Below the pieces are notes generated by a model. That model did not search any database. It was not told the origin of the DNA and saw only the letters and a list, made by a program, of their open reading frames with translations. Shown piece by piece: positions 8,624 to 15,917 of a stretch of 39,168 bases of DNA. The stretch's first letter is position 1. The number at the start of each line of letters is the position of its first letter. The stretch covers positions 1 through 39,168 of the forward strand of contig NZ_JASERU010000026.1 of the NCBI RefSeq assembly GCF_030504985.1, read 5' to 3'. Origin of the DNA: Fulvimonas sp. R45 (GTDB taxonomy: Bacteria; Pseudomonadota; Gammaproteobacteria; Xanthomonadales; Rhodanobacteraceae). The translations under genes and the position numbers were made by a program.

Positions 8624-9127
8624 TCAGGCCGTGAAGGTCTTGTCGTTCTTGGTCAGGCTCCAGGCGCCCTGCGAGGTGCCGCCCTGGCCACCGCCGACCT
8701 TCTGCTGGGTGTAGCGCCACTGCACCGCGGCGTACTTCAGCGCGACGGTCTCGCTGGGCAGCGCCTCGCCCTGCACCGACGGGGTGATGCTGGAGATGAT
8801 GGCGTTCTTGAGCTGGATCTCCAGGTACTTCACGCGCTTGCCATCGCCATCGGCACGCATGAAGTCCACCTGCACGGAACCCACGGTCTTGCCGCTCGAG
8901 CACAGCTCGAACAGCTGCGGGCTGGTCACGTCGATTTCCTTGGTGAACACCATGTCGCCGTGCTCGCAACGCTCGGCGGTGAGGCCGCCCACGCTGGAGG
9001 CAGTGGCCGACTTGGGCTGCAGGATGTGGTGCGACCAGGTGTTGATTTCGATCCAGTGCGTGTGATCCTTGTCCTGGGACTCGCCCTTGATGTCCGGGCC
9101 GCTGAACTTGAGGTAGATGTCCTTCAT
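8624..9127 (-). CDS. hcp: Hcp (TssD), T6SS inner tube protein
   Basis: A 167-residue Hcp1-family protein. Hexamers stack into the tube that is fired into target cells and can carry small effectors. MKDIYLKFSGPDIKGES at the N-terminus, HWIEINTWSHHI (about 23-34) and KEIDVTSPQLFELCSSG (about 63-79) are Hcp hallmarks. The C-terminal YAAVQWRYTQQ is also typical. AAGGA lies 7 nt before the ATG. The gene stands apart from tssC by 95 nt and from tssE by 119 nt, larger gaps than elsewhere in the operon, so it may have its own promoter or RNA processing. Confidence 0.97.
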   Translation of the reverse strand: MKDIYLKFSGPDIKGESQDKDHTHWIEINTWSHHILQPKSATASSVGGLTAERCEHGDMVFTKEIDVTSPQLFELCSSGKTVGSVQVDFMRADGDGKRVKYLEIQLKNAIISSITPSVQGEALPSETVALKYAAVQWRYTQQKVGGGQGGTSQGAWSLTKNDKTFTA

Positions 9128-9222
9128 GGTTTCATCCTTGACGGAAAAAGTTGGGAACGAGGGTTGGGACTACCACGCGCATCCCGGGGCGGGCGCGCGC
9201 CTGTTGCGCCACGGCGAAGGGA

Positions 9223-10713
9223 TCAGGCCTTCGTCGAGGATGGCAGCTCGGCCACGAGCCGCAGCGATACCGAAAGCTCGTCGAGCTGGTAGTGCGGACG
9301 CAGGAAAGCCACCGCGCGGTAGGCGCCGGGACGGCCCGGCACCTCCGACACCTGGATGGACGCTTCGCGCAGCGGGAACTGGGCCTTGGCCTCCTGCGTC
9401 GCGTTGTCGTCCAGCAGCACGTACTGGGTGATCCAGCGGTTGAGGAAGGATTCCACGCTGGAGGTGGAGGCGAAGCTGCCGATCTTGTCGCGCATCATCG
9501 CCTTCAGGTAGTGGGCCACGCGCGACACCGCGAAGATGTACTGCAGCTGCGCGGACAGCGACGCGTTGGCGTTGGCCGCGTCGGTGTTGTACTTGCGCGG
9601 CTTCTGGATCGACTGCGCGCCGAAGAACGCCGCGTAGTCGGTGTTCTTGCAATGCACCAGCGGGATGAAGCCGAGGTCGCTGAGTTCCTTCTCGCGGCGG
9701 TCGGTGATGGCGATCTCGGTGGGGCACTTCAGCGCCACCTCGCCGTCGTCGGTGCGGAAGGTATGCGTGGGCAGGTCCTCGACCAGGCCGCCGCCTTCCA
9801 CGCCGCGGATCGCCGCGCACCAGCCGAAGTCCTCGAAGGCGTGCGTGAGGCGCGCGCCGAAGGCGTAGGCGGTGTTGCACCAGAGGTACTTGGAGTGGTC
9901 GGTGCCGTCCACGTCCTCGACGAAGTTGAAGCCCTCGACGGTGGTGCCGTCCTTGGGGTTGTAGGGCAGGCGGCCGAGGAAGCGCGGCAGGGTGAGCCCG
10001 ACGTAGCGGCCGTCCTCGGAATCGCGCAGCGACTTCCACTTGGCGTACTCGACGGTGTCGAACACCTTGGCCAGGTCGCGCGGCTTGCCCAGGTCGGCGA
10101 AGCTGTCCAGGCCCATCAGCTCGGGCGCGGCGGCGGAGATGAACGGCGCGTGCGCGGCGGCGGCCACGTGCGACATCTGCTCGACGAAGTACATGTCCTC
10201 GGGCTGGCGGCCGAGCTGGTAGTCGCCGAGCAGGGCGCCGAACGGGGCGCCGCCGAAGGTGCCGAACTCCTCCTCGTACACCTTCTTGAACAGGGTGCTC
10301 TGGTCGAAGTCCAGCGCGGAGCGGAAGTCGCGGTTCAGCTCCTTCTTGGTGGCGTTCAGCACCTTGATCTTCATCATGGCGCCGGTGGAGGTCTGCTCGC
10401 ACAGGTAGTGCAGGCCGCGCCAGCCGGATTCGAGCTGCTGGAACTCCGGCGCGTGCATCACCGCGCTGAGCTGCTCGGAGATCATGTGGTCCAGTTCGGC
10501 CACGCGGGCGTCGAGGGTGCGGTTGAGGTTGTCCGACACCACCACGGTGCCGCTCATCACCTCGCGGGCGAGCTCGGAGATGATGTCGCGCGCGCGCTGG
10601 TGCTCGGCGCTGGACTTGGCGACGCGGCTGCGCTCGACGATCTGGTCGAGCAGGCTTTCGTTCTCGACGACCGCCGCCGGGGCGCCCGCGCTGCTGGCTG
10701 CTTCGGTGTTCAT
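9223..10713 (-). CDS. tssC: TssC (VipB), large sheath subunit
   Basis: A 496-residue protein of the VipB/ImpC family. With TssB it forms the contractile sheath around the Hcp tube. ESGWRGLHYL (about residues 95-104) and the FGTFGGAPFGALLGDY segment (about 150-165) are diagnostic. The C-terminal region ending PHYQLDELSVSLRLVAELP is the conserved handshake domain. Its ATG overlaps the tssB stop in an ATGA arrangement, giving the 1:1 coupling expected for the sheath heterodimer. The length is normal and no defects are visible. Confidence 0.98.
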   Translation of the reverse strand: MNTEAASSAGAPAAVVENESLLDQIVERSRVAKSSAEHQRARDIISELAREVMSGTVVVSDNLNRTLDARVAELDHMISEQLSAVMHAPEFQQLESGWRGLHYLCEQTSTGAMMKIKVLNATKKELNRDFRSALDFDQSTLFKKVYEEEFGTFGGAPFGALLGDYQLGRQPEDMYFVEQMSHVAAAAHAPFISAAAPELMGLDSFADLGKPRDLAKVFDTVEYAKWKSLRDSEDGRYVGLTLPRFLGRLPYNPKDGTTVEGFNFVEDVDGTDHSKYLWCNTAYAFGARLTHAFEDFGWCAAIRGVEGGGLVEDLPTHTFRTDDGEVALKCPTEIAITDRREKELSDLGFIPLVHCKNTDYAAFFGAQSIQKPRKYNTDAANANASLSAQLQYIFAVSRVAHYLKAMMRDKIGSFASTSSVESFLNRWITQYVLLDDNATQEAKAQFPLREASIQVSEVPGRPGAYRAVAFLRPHYQLDELSVSLRLVAELPSSTKA

Positions 10714-11216
10714 GCCTGCTCCTCGCCCGACTCGGCGCCGATCTGCTTGAGCTTCTCGGTGTTGCTGAGCACCTCGTTGAGGATGTCCTCGAGCTTCTCG
10801 TTGCCGGCCAGCTTGTTGCGCAGGTCGGCCAGCTTGTTGCGTGCCTCGAGCAGCTTGCGCAGCGGCTCCACCTGCTGCACCACGGCCTCGGGCCGGAAGT
10901 CGTCGATGGACTTGAAGTTCAGTTCGACGCCGAACTCGCCCTCGCCGCCGATGGTGTTGGGCACGCGGTAGGTGGCGCGTGGCGTCATGCCCGACATCAC
11001 GTCGTCGAAGTTGTCCAGGTCGACGTTGACGAACTTGCGGTCGCGCAGGCGCGGCAGGGGCTGGTCGGGGTTGCCGCTGAAGTCGCCCAGCACGCCGACC
11101 ACGAAGGGCAGTTCCTTCTGTTCGATCGCGTCGCCCTTTTCCACCTCGTAGGTGAGCTGGACGCGGGGTGGGCGCACTTTCTGCAGGCGCTTCTGGATGC
11201 TTTCCTTCTTGGCCAT
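10710..11216 (-). CDS. tssB: TssB (VipA), small sheath subunit
   Basis: A 168-residue protein of the VipA/ImpB family. It pairs with TssC to form the sheath, and its C-terminal helix contacts ClpV after contraction. Typical motifs are KRLQKVRPPRVQLTYEVE (about residues 9-26), ELPFVVGVLGDFSG (about 35-48), and KFVNVDLDNFDDVM further on. The C-terminal third is a long charged helix (LLEARNKLADLRNKLAGN). GGAG lies 8 nt before the ATG. The gene follows the TPR lipoprotein gene by 34 nt and overlaps tssC by 4 nt. Confidence 0.98.
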   Translation of the reverse strand: MAKKESIQKRLQKVRPPRVQLTYEVEKGDAIEQKELPFVVGVLGDFSGNPDQPLPRLRDRKFVNVDLDNFDDVMSGMTPRATYRVPNTIGGEGEFGVELNFKSIDDFRPEAVVQQVEPLRKLLEARNKLADLRNKLAGNEKLEDILNEVLSNTEKLKQIGAESGEEQA

Positions 11217-11250
11217 GTCTATCTCTCCGATGATGGGCCGGTGGCGCCGG

Positions 11251-11892
11251 TCAGAGGCCGCCGCCGGGCAGCGCCTGGAAGGGGTTGTCGCCGGACGGGG
11301 CGGATGCGGCGGGCGCCTGGGCCGGCTGCGGCGCCTGCTTGGCGGGCGCCGCGGGGGGCTCGGCGCGGTGCGCGACGCGCCGGCGCACCGGCCTGTGCTC
11401 GGGCTGGGCGGCCGGCGGCACCAGCACGTCCTGGCCCAGCGTCTCGCGCATCTTCGCGGCGAGCTTCTCGGCCTCGACGTGCGCCGGTCCCTGCTGGTTG
11501 GTCTCGTCGTGCAGGCGGCCCAGCGCTTCCACCGCCACGCGCAGGCCGGCGATGGTCAGGATGCTCTCGGCGTTGGTGTCCGAGGGATTGCGCTGCAGCA
11601 CTTCCTGCGCATCGACGATGGCGCGGCCGTAGTTCTGCTGGTCGAAGTTGATCTGGGCGAGCCGGTACCACGGGGTCTCGCGGGTGGGATCGGTGGCGGC
11701 GGCCTTGCTGTACAGCGCCTTGGCGCCGTCCACGTCCTGCGCGTTGTAGCGCGCGTCGGCCTGCTGCATCAGCTGGTCGTAGGGGTGCGCGGGCGGCTGC
11801 GGCTTCGGCTTGGAACGGTGCAGCATGCTGCATCCGGCCAGCGCGGGAACCAGCACCACCATCATGGCAGCGCGCGCGTGGGTGATGTTCAC
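11251..11892 (-). CDS. TPR-type lipoprotein at the head of the tssBC operon
   Basis: A 213-residue lipoprotein. The signal peptide ends at lipobox LAG|C (Cys21); the next residue is Ser, which favours outer-membrane sorting. Residues about 37-110 resemble tetratricopeptide repeats (DARYNAQDVDGAKALYSKAA, then YRLAQINFDQQNYGRAIVDA). The C-terminal third is disordered and rich in Ala, Pro and Gln, ending PFQALPGGGL. The start is GTG at 11892, with AGGGAGA about 6 nt upstream; ATG codons nine and ten codons later would shorten the signal peptide. Similar TPR lipoproteins (named TagM in some Burkholderia clusters, from memory) lie beside tssB. It may help position the complex at the outer membrane; its precise role is unknown. 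Confidence 0.88.
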   Translation of the reverse strand: MNITHARAAMMVVLVPALAGCSMLHRSKPKPQPPAHPYDQLMQQADARYNAQDVDGAKALYSKAAATDPTRETPWYRLAQINFDQQNYGRAIVDAQEVLQRNPSDTNAESILTIAGLRVAVEALGRLHDETNQQGPAHVEAEKLAAKMRETLGQDVLVPPAAQPEHRPVRRRVAHRAEPPAAPAKQAPQPAQAPAASAPSGDNPFQALPGGGL

Positions 11893-11977
11893 CGGTAAAT
11901 CTCCCTGTCATCCTGATCGACTGCTACCCACGACATGCACGGGTGTCGCGCCTGTCCCAAGGTATCCGCCGCGCCGT

Positions 11978-12004
11978 TCTATACGACCGCGTCTGGTGAT
12001 GCAA
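11978..12004 (-). promoter_or_regulatory. Possible sigma-70-like promoter for the lipoprotein-tssB operon
   Basis: On the minus strand, TTGCAT (11999-12004) and TATAGA (11978-11983) are separated by 15 nt, slightly short for sigma-70. It would start transcripts about 80 nt before the GTG at 11892. This is a by-eye match only. Confidence 0.2.
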
Positions 12005-12170
12005 GTCGCAATTTCCGGAAACGCAGGCCAGTTATCACTATTGCCTGAAAGGCTGCAGCATGATGAACGTGGAGGAGGCTGTCGCGCGTAGGATGGCGCC
12101 GTGACGACGTTCGCACGCGCGGGCATTTCGCCGCCCGCGCGCAGGCGCGGCGGTCACCAGGTCGACGCGG

Positions 12171-12190
12171 AGACGTATTCAGACACGTCT
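12171..12190. promoter_or_regulatory. Inverted repeat AGACGT-N8-ACGTCT upstream of tssJ
   Basis: Two 6-bp arms in perfect inverted orientation with an 8-nt spacer, within the tssJ upstream region. The shape fits a dimeric regulator binding site. No known consensus is claimed, and a chance match is possible in a short window. Confidence 0.3.
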
Positions 12191-12258
12191 ATCAGGATCG
12201 GACTACAAAGCATCGGGCGCTTCCCTGTGAAAATTCCACGGAGTTCTTCCGCATAGCC

Positions 12259-12951
12259 ATGGACATGCACTCCCTCTTCCGCCGTTGTCTGGCCGCGCCC
12301 GCGCTGGCGCTGCTGCTGTCCGTGGCCGGCTGCGCCAGCGGCGGCGGCGCCGTGCCGTCCGCGACCGATGCGGTGCCTGCGGCGGGCGACGCGGCCAGCC
12401 AGGCGAGTGGCGCGTCGGATGCCGCCGAAGGGCCGATCACCCGCATGATGCAGGCGGTCGGCCTGGCCAGGAAGGCCGTGCCGAAGCCCACCGAGCAGCA
12501 ACTGCCGTTGCGCATCTTCACCGCGTCGAACCTGAACGCGGGGCCCGGGAGCAAGGCGCTGGCGCTGGTGGTGAAGGTCTATCACCTGCGCTCGCTCGAC
12601 CGTTTCCAGCAGACGCCGTTCGACGCCTTCCTGGACAAGGACAAGACCCGCGCGGCGCTGGGCGACGACCTGATCGACGGCCGCGAGATGCTGCTGCTGC
12701 CGGACCAGCACTACGTCAGCACCGAGCACATGCCGCTGGACACCCGCTACCTCGGTTTCGTGGCGCTGTTCCGTGCCCCCGCGGCGCAGCGCTGGCGCTT
12801 TGCCTACGACGTGAAGCGCTCGACCGCCGGCGGCATCACGCTGGGCGTGCATGCCTGCGCGATGTCTTCCACCGATGGCGCGCTGGTCACCGAGTTGCCG
12901 GATGATCCGGGCTCGCTGGCCTCGGTGCATTGCCCGAGGCCCGGCGCATGA
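12259..12951 (+). CDS. tssJ: TssJ, outer-membrane lipoprotein of the T6SS membrane complex
   Basis: A 230-residue lipoprotein of the TssJ (VasD) family. It sits in the outer membrane and binds the periplasmic end of TssM. The signal peptide ends at lipobox VAG|C (Cys25); the following Ala favours the outer membrane. A linker of Ala, Gly and Asp residues (about 28-60) leads to a beta-sandwich domain beginning QQLPLRIFTASNLN. It continues with LALVVKVYHLRSLDRFQQTPFD, the typical TssJ strand. No strong ribosome site precedes the ATG at 12259; an in-frame ATG lies at 12265. tssK follows 76 nt later. Length is somewhat above average because of the linker. Confidence 0.94.
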   Translation: MDMHSLFRRCLAAPALALLLSVAGCASGGGAVPSATDAVPAAGDAASQASGASDAAEGPITRMMQAVGLARKAVPKPTEQQLPLRIFTASNLNAGPGSKALALVVKVYHLRSLDRFQQTPFDAFLDKDKTRAALGDDLIDGREMLLLPDQHYVSTEHMPLDTRYLGFVALFRAPAAQRWRFAYDVKRSTAGGITLGVHACAMSSTDGALVTELPDDPGSLASVHCPRPGA

Positions 12952-13027
12952 GGACGCGTGCCTCCGGCGCTCGTCCGTTCCAGGGTGCCGTCTTCGGCGC
13001 CGGTTCCAGGCTTGAGATGAGGCTCCC

Positions 13028-14371
13028 GTGAGTCAAGCAGCGAAGCTATTCTGGGGCGAGGGACTGTTCCTGCGCCCGCAGCATTTCCAGCGCCAGGACG
13101 CCTATCACGAGGCGCGCCTGCACGAGGTCAGCCAGGCCCTTCACCCATACGGCTGGGGCGTGCGCCAGGTGCGCTTCGACAACCAGAGCCTGGCCAGCGG
13201 CACCCTGCGGCCGCTGCAGGTCTCGGTGGTCTTCCCGGATGGCGAGCTGTACAACGCGCCCGACACCGACGAGCTGCCGCCGCCGATCTCGCTGGAAGGC
13301 CTGCCGCCGGGAACGCAGGAGGTCACCGTCCACCTCGCCCTGCCGCTGCTCAAGGAATACGGCGGCAACTGCGCCCGCGACGAAGCCGACGCCACTGCCC
13401 GCTACGTGCAGGACAACGTGCAGACGCCGGACGTCTATTCCGACGCGGCCGAGGCGGAGCTGGCCTACCTGAAGAAGGCGGTTCGGCTGCTCACCGACGA
13501 CCAGCCGCGCGACGCCTTCGTCAGCGTGCCGCTGGCGCGCCTGCGCCGCGGCAGCACCGGCGGCTTCGAGGCGGACCCGCACTACGTGCCACCCTCGGTG
13601 AGCCTGCGCGCATCGCCGGTGCTGTTCCTGCAGCTGCGCCGGCTGCTCGATGCGCTGCAGGCCAAGGCGCAGGCGCTGTACGGGCTGCATCGCGAGCCTT
13701 CGCAGCACATCATCGAATTCCGCTCCGGCGACATCGCCTCGTTCTGGCTGCTGCACACCGCCAACGCCGCCTTCGCCGCGCTGGCGCACCTGTACCAGCA
13801 CCCCGGCCTGCCGCCGGAGCGGCTGCACCAGGAACTGCTGCGCCTGGCCGGCGCCTTGCTCACCTTCTCGCCGTCCTACCAGCTCTCCGACCTGCCGCCC
13901 TACCAGCATGCCGATCCGGGGCCGGGCTTCGACAAGCTGTTCCGCATCATCCGCGAGCTGATCGACACGGTGATTTCCGCGCGCTACTTCGGCATCGCGC
14001 TGACCGAGGTGCGCCCGTCGTACCACCTCGGCCGCATCGATTCGCAGCGCATCGACGAGAAGAGCGCGTTCTACCTCGCCGTGAGCGCCGCCATGCCGGC
14101 CGCCGAGCTGGTCGGCGTGGTGCCCGTGCGCTTCAAGGTCGGTGCGCCCGACGACGTGGAGAAGGCCGTGCTGTCGGCGCTGCCCGGGGTGGGGCTCAGC
14201 CACTCGCCGCAGGTTCCCGCCGCCATCCCGGTGCGCCCGGGCAGCACCTATTTCGCCGTCGAAGCGCGTGGGCCGCTGTACGAACGCATGCTCAAGTCGC
14301 AATCGATCATGATCTACGTGCCCGCCGGCATTCCCGAACTCAAGCTCGAACTGATCGCCCTGACGCCATGA
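13028..14371 (+). CDS. tssK: TssK, baseplate-to-membrane-complex connector
   Basis: A 447-residue protein of the TssK (VasE/ImpJ) family, the usual length. Trimers link the TssEFG wedge to the cytoplasmic parts of TssL and TssM. The N-terminal FWGEGLFLRPQHFQRQDAY (about residues 8-26) is the strongest family signature. GVRQVRFDNQSLASGTL and the C-terminal IMIYVPAGIPELKLELIAL also match. Translation starts at GTG (13028) with GAGG a few bases upstream. The stop overlaps the tssL start by 4 nt. Confidence 0.97.
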   Translation: MSQAAKLFWGEGLFLRPQHFQRQDAYHEARLHEVSQALHPYGWGVRQVRFDNQSLASGTLRPLQVSVVFPDGELYNAPDTDELPPPISLEGLPPGTQEVTVHLALPLLKEYGGNCARDEADATARYVQDNVQTPDVYSDAAEAELAYLKKAVRLLTDDQPRDAFVSVPLARLRRGSTGGFEADPHYVPPSVSLRASPVLFLQLRRLLDALQAKAQALYGLHREPSQHIIEFRSGDIASFWLLHTANAAFAALAHLYQHPGLPPERLHQELLRLAGALLTFSPSYQLSDLPPYQHADPGPGFDKLFRIIRELIDTVISARYFGIALTEVRPSYHLGRIDSQRIDEKSAFYLAVSAAMPAAELVGVVPVRFKVGAPDDVEKAVLSALPGVGLSHSPQVPAAIPVRPGSTYFAVEARGPLYERMLKSQSIMIYVPAGIPELKLELIALTP

Positions 14372-15129
14372 TGGACAACCGCGCCACGCCCAACGCCACG
14401 CCTGCCGATGCGACTCCCGCCGAGGCGCCGCGCAGCTTGCTCGACCTGATGTCGGACGGCTTCTACATGCTGCTGCTGGTCAAGCGCGGCCAGGTGCCGC
14501 TGGCCGAGCAGCCGTTCGCCGATGCGGTGCGCCAGTTCCTCGCCAACATGGAGCGCAGCGCCAGCCGCCAGGGCATCGCCGCCGAGGACATCCACGCCGC
14601 CAAGTACGCCTACTGCGCCGTGGTGGACGAGGCCATCCTCGGCTCCGGCTGCAGCTTCCGCGACGAGTGGGCGCGCAAGCCGCTGCAGCTCGCGCTGTTC
14701 GGCGACCACCTCGCCGGCGAGAATTTCTTCGTGCGGCTGGAACAGCTGCGCGCGCAGGGCGCCGCGCGCCTGCAGTCGCTGGAAGTCTGCTACTTCTGCC
14801 TGCTGCTCGGCTTCGAGGGCAAGTACCGCCTCGAGGGTACCGAGAAGCTCGGCTACCTCACCGCGCGCCTGGGCGACGAGATCGTGTTCCTGAAAGGCAA
14901 GCGCACCGGCTTCGCCCCGCACTGGGCCCCGCCGGACAAGGTGGCGCACGTCCTGCGCCGCACCGTGCCGGTATGGGCTGCCGCCGCGGTGCTGGCCGTG
15001 GTCGGCCTGGTGGGTTACTTCACCCTGCGCTATGCCTTGCAGAAAGACACCACCCAGCGCCTGGCTGCGTACCACGACCTGGTGCAGATGCCTGCGCGCA
15101 CGGCGAGCCTGACCATCACGTTGCCCTGA
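14368..15129 (+). CDS. tssL: TssL (DotU/IcmH), inner-membrane T6SS protein without a peptidoglycan-binding tail
   Basis: A 253-residue DotU-family protein. Its cytoplasmic helical domain (about residues 20-195) contacts TssK and TssM. Typical motifs include AKYAYCAVVDEAIL (about 72-85), FFVRLEQL, and the CYFCLLLGFEGKYRL segment (about 142-156). One membrane segment lies at about 201-222 (VWAAAAVLAVVGLVGYFTLR). Only some 30 residues follow it, so the OmpA-like domain found in extended TssL proteins is absent. It overlaps tssK by 4 nt and is followed by a strong hairpin 8 nt after the stop. Confidence 0.96.
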   Translation: MMDNRATPNATPADATPAEAPRSLLDLMSDGFYMLLLVKRGQVPLAEQPFADAVRQFLANMERSASRQGIAAEDIHAAKYAYCAVVDEAILGSGCSFRDEWARKPLQLALFGDHLAGENFFVRLEQLRAQGAARLQSLEVCYFCLLLGFEGKYRLEGTEKLGYLTARLGDEIVFLKGKRTGFAPHWAPPDKVAHVLRRTVPVWAAAAVLAVVGLVGYFTLRYALQKDTTQRLAAYHDLVQMPARTASLTITLP

Positions 15130-15136
15130 GCTGGCA

Positions 15137-15159
15137 TGTCGCGCGCGTTGCGCGCGACA
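15137..15159 (+). terminator. Hairpin at the end of the tssJKL operon
   Basis: A perfect 10-bp stem (TGTCGCGCGC, loop GTT, GCGCGCGACA) starts 8 nt after the tssL stop. No T-run follows, so it may act as a weak intrinsic terminator or protect the mRNA 3' end. It lies between two converging transcripts. Confidence 0.5.
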
Positions 15160-15266
15160 CTCGCAGTGGAGTAGGGATACGCGGGTCTTCGCCCTTGTCC
15201 CCAGCTCGCGTCAAGACTGAATTGCAGCACTGCGGCTCAACTTGACGTCATCATGTCGTCGGTACG

Positions 15267-15917
15267 TCAGTGCACACTCGATGCGCTGCCTGGTGCTTGC
15301 GGTTGCGCGGGCGCATCGACGAACTCGATGGTCTTGAGGACGGCCATGATCTTGGGCAGCCTGCTGGCCGAGGGCGGCTGCGTGACACCGCGAATCTGCG
15401 TGCGACCGCAGAGTACCTGCGGGCCATTGTTCTCGACGAGGCAGAAGTTGAAAAAGCGCGACCGCCGGTCAGCGTCGGCGTAGTAGATCTGGTCGACGGC
15501 AGCACCGATGCCTTTCCAGTTCTTACCGGCAAACTCGATGAGTTTGAACTTCTGCTTGGGCTTGAAAGGCTCGTTGAAGTCGAGGTCGATCCATTGGCCG
15601 CCTACTGGCTTGGCGCCGATTTGGTCGTATACATCGGAATGCGACGCGCCAGTGTAGCACTTTACAGAAAAGCTCCATTCCTCCGTTCCAGGTGCCGAGT
15701 ACACCGCTCCCTTGATGGAGGACTGATCATCTACGGACAAGCCCCCTCCATTCAACTGCACTGTGAAACTGCACTTTCCAGCGACGTAGACTTGACTGGA
15801 AACGGTGTGTGGACTGGGTGTTGGAGATGCATCCTGTACGCCAGAGGCGTTTTTTTGCGCACAAACCGTGGATGCCATGCAAAGCATCAATGCACTTACG
15901 AATACACAACGCTTCAT
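15267..15917 (-). CDS. Exported protein, probable immunity protein to the adjacent cell-wall hydrolase
   Basis: A 216-residue protein with a signal peptide (MKRCVFVSALMLCMASTVCA, cleavage likely after residue 20), so it should be periplasmic. The mature part is beta-rich with scattered Cys residues (KCSFTV, VKCYTG, FCLVEN, VLCGRT) that could form disulfides. I do not recognise a named family. Its start overlaps the stop of the hydrolase gene in an ATGA arrangement. A periplasmic protein coupled this tightly to a peptidoglycan-hydrolase effector is the standard arrangement for T6SS immunity. Base composition is visibly less GC-rich than the core genes, suggesting the pair was acquired. The immunity role is inference from context. 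Confidence 0.78.
   Translation of the reverse strand: MKRCVFVSALMLCMASTVCAQKNASGVQDASPTPSPHTVSSQVYVAGKCSFTVQLNGGGLSVDDQSSIKGAVYSAPGTEEWSFSVKCYTGASHSDVYDQIGAKPVGGQWIDLDFNEPFKPKQKFKLIEFAGKNWKGIGAAVDQIYYADADRRSRFFNFCLVENNGPQVLCGRTQIRGVTQPPSASRLPKIMAVLKTIEFVDAPAQPQAPGSASSVH

Larger units (their letters stand above)
11893..12258. promoter_or_regulatory. Divergent intergenic control region of the two core operons
   Basis: This 366-nt stretch without a gene separates the minus-strand sheath/baseplate operon from the plus-strand tssJKL operon, so it should hold both promoters. Visible structure: a perfect 10-bp palindrome TTTCCGGAAA (12012-12021); a 9-bp stem with an 8-nt loop at 12116-12141 (arms CGCGCGGGC and GCCCGCGCG); and an inverted repeat AGACGT-N8-ACGTCT at 12171-12190, 69 nt before tssJ. 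No sigma-54 GG-N10-GC motif was found on a reading by eye. The regulator is unknown. Confidence 0.55.

Noticed and set aside
11893-12258. Search for a sigma-54 promoter, which controls some T6SS clusters
   Set aside because: No GG-N10-GC arrangement was found by eye on either strand in this region.
15209-15247. Inverted repeat CGTCAAG...CTTGACG between tssL and the immunity gene
   Set aside because: The arms are short with a 25-nt spacer and there is no T-run. It could serve the minus-strand operon, but the evidence is too weak.
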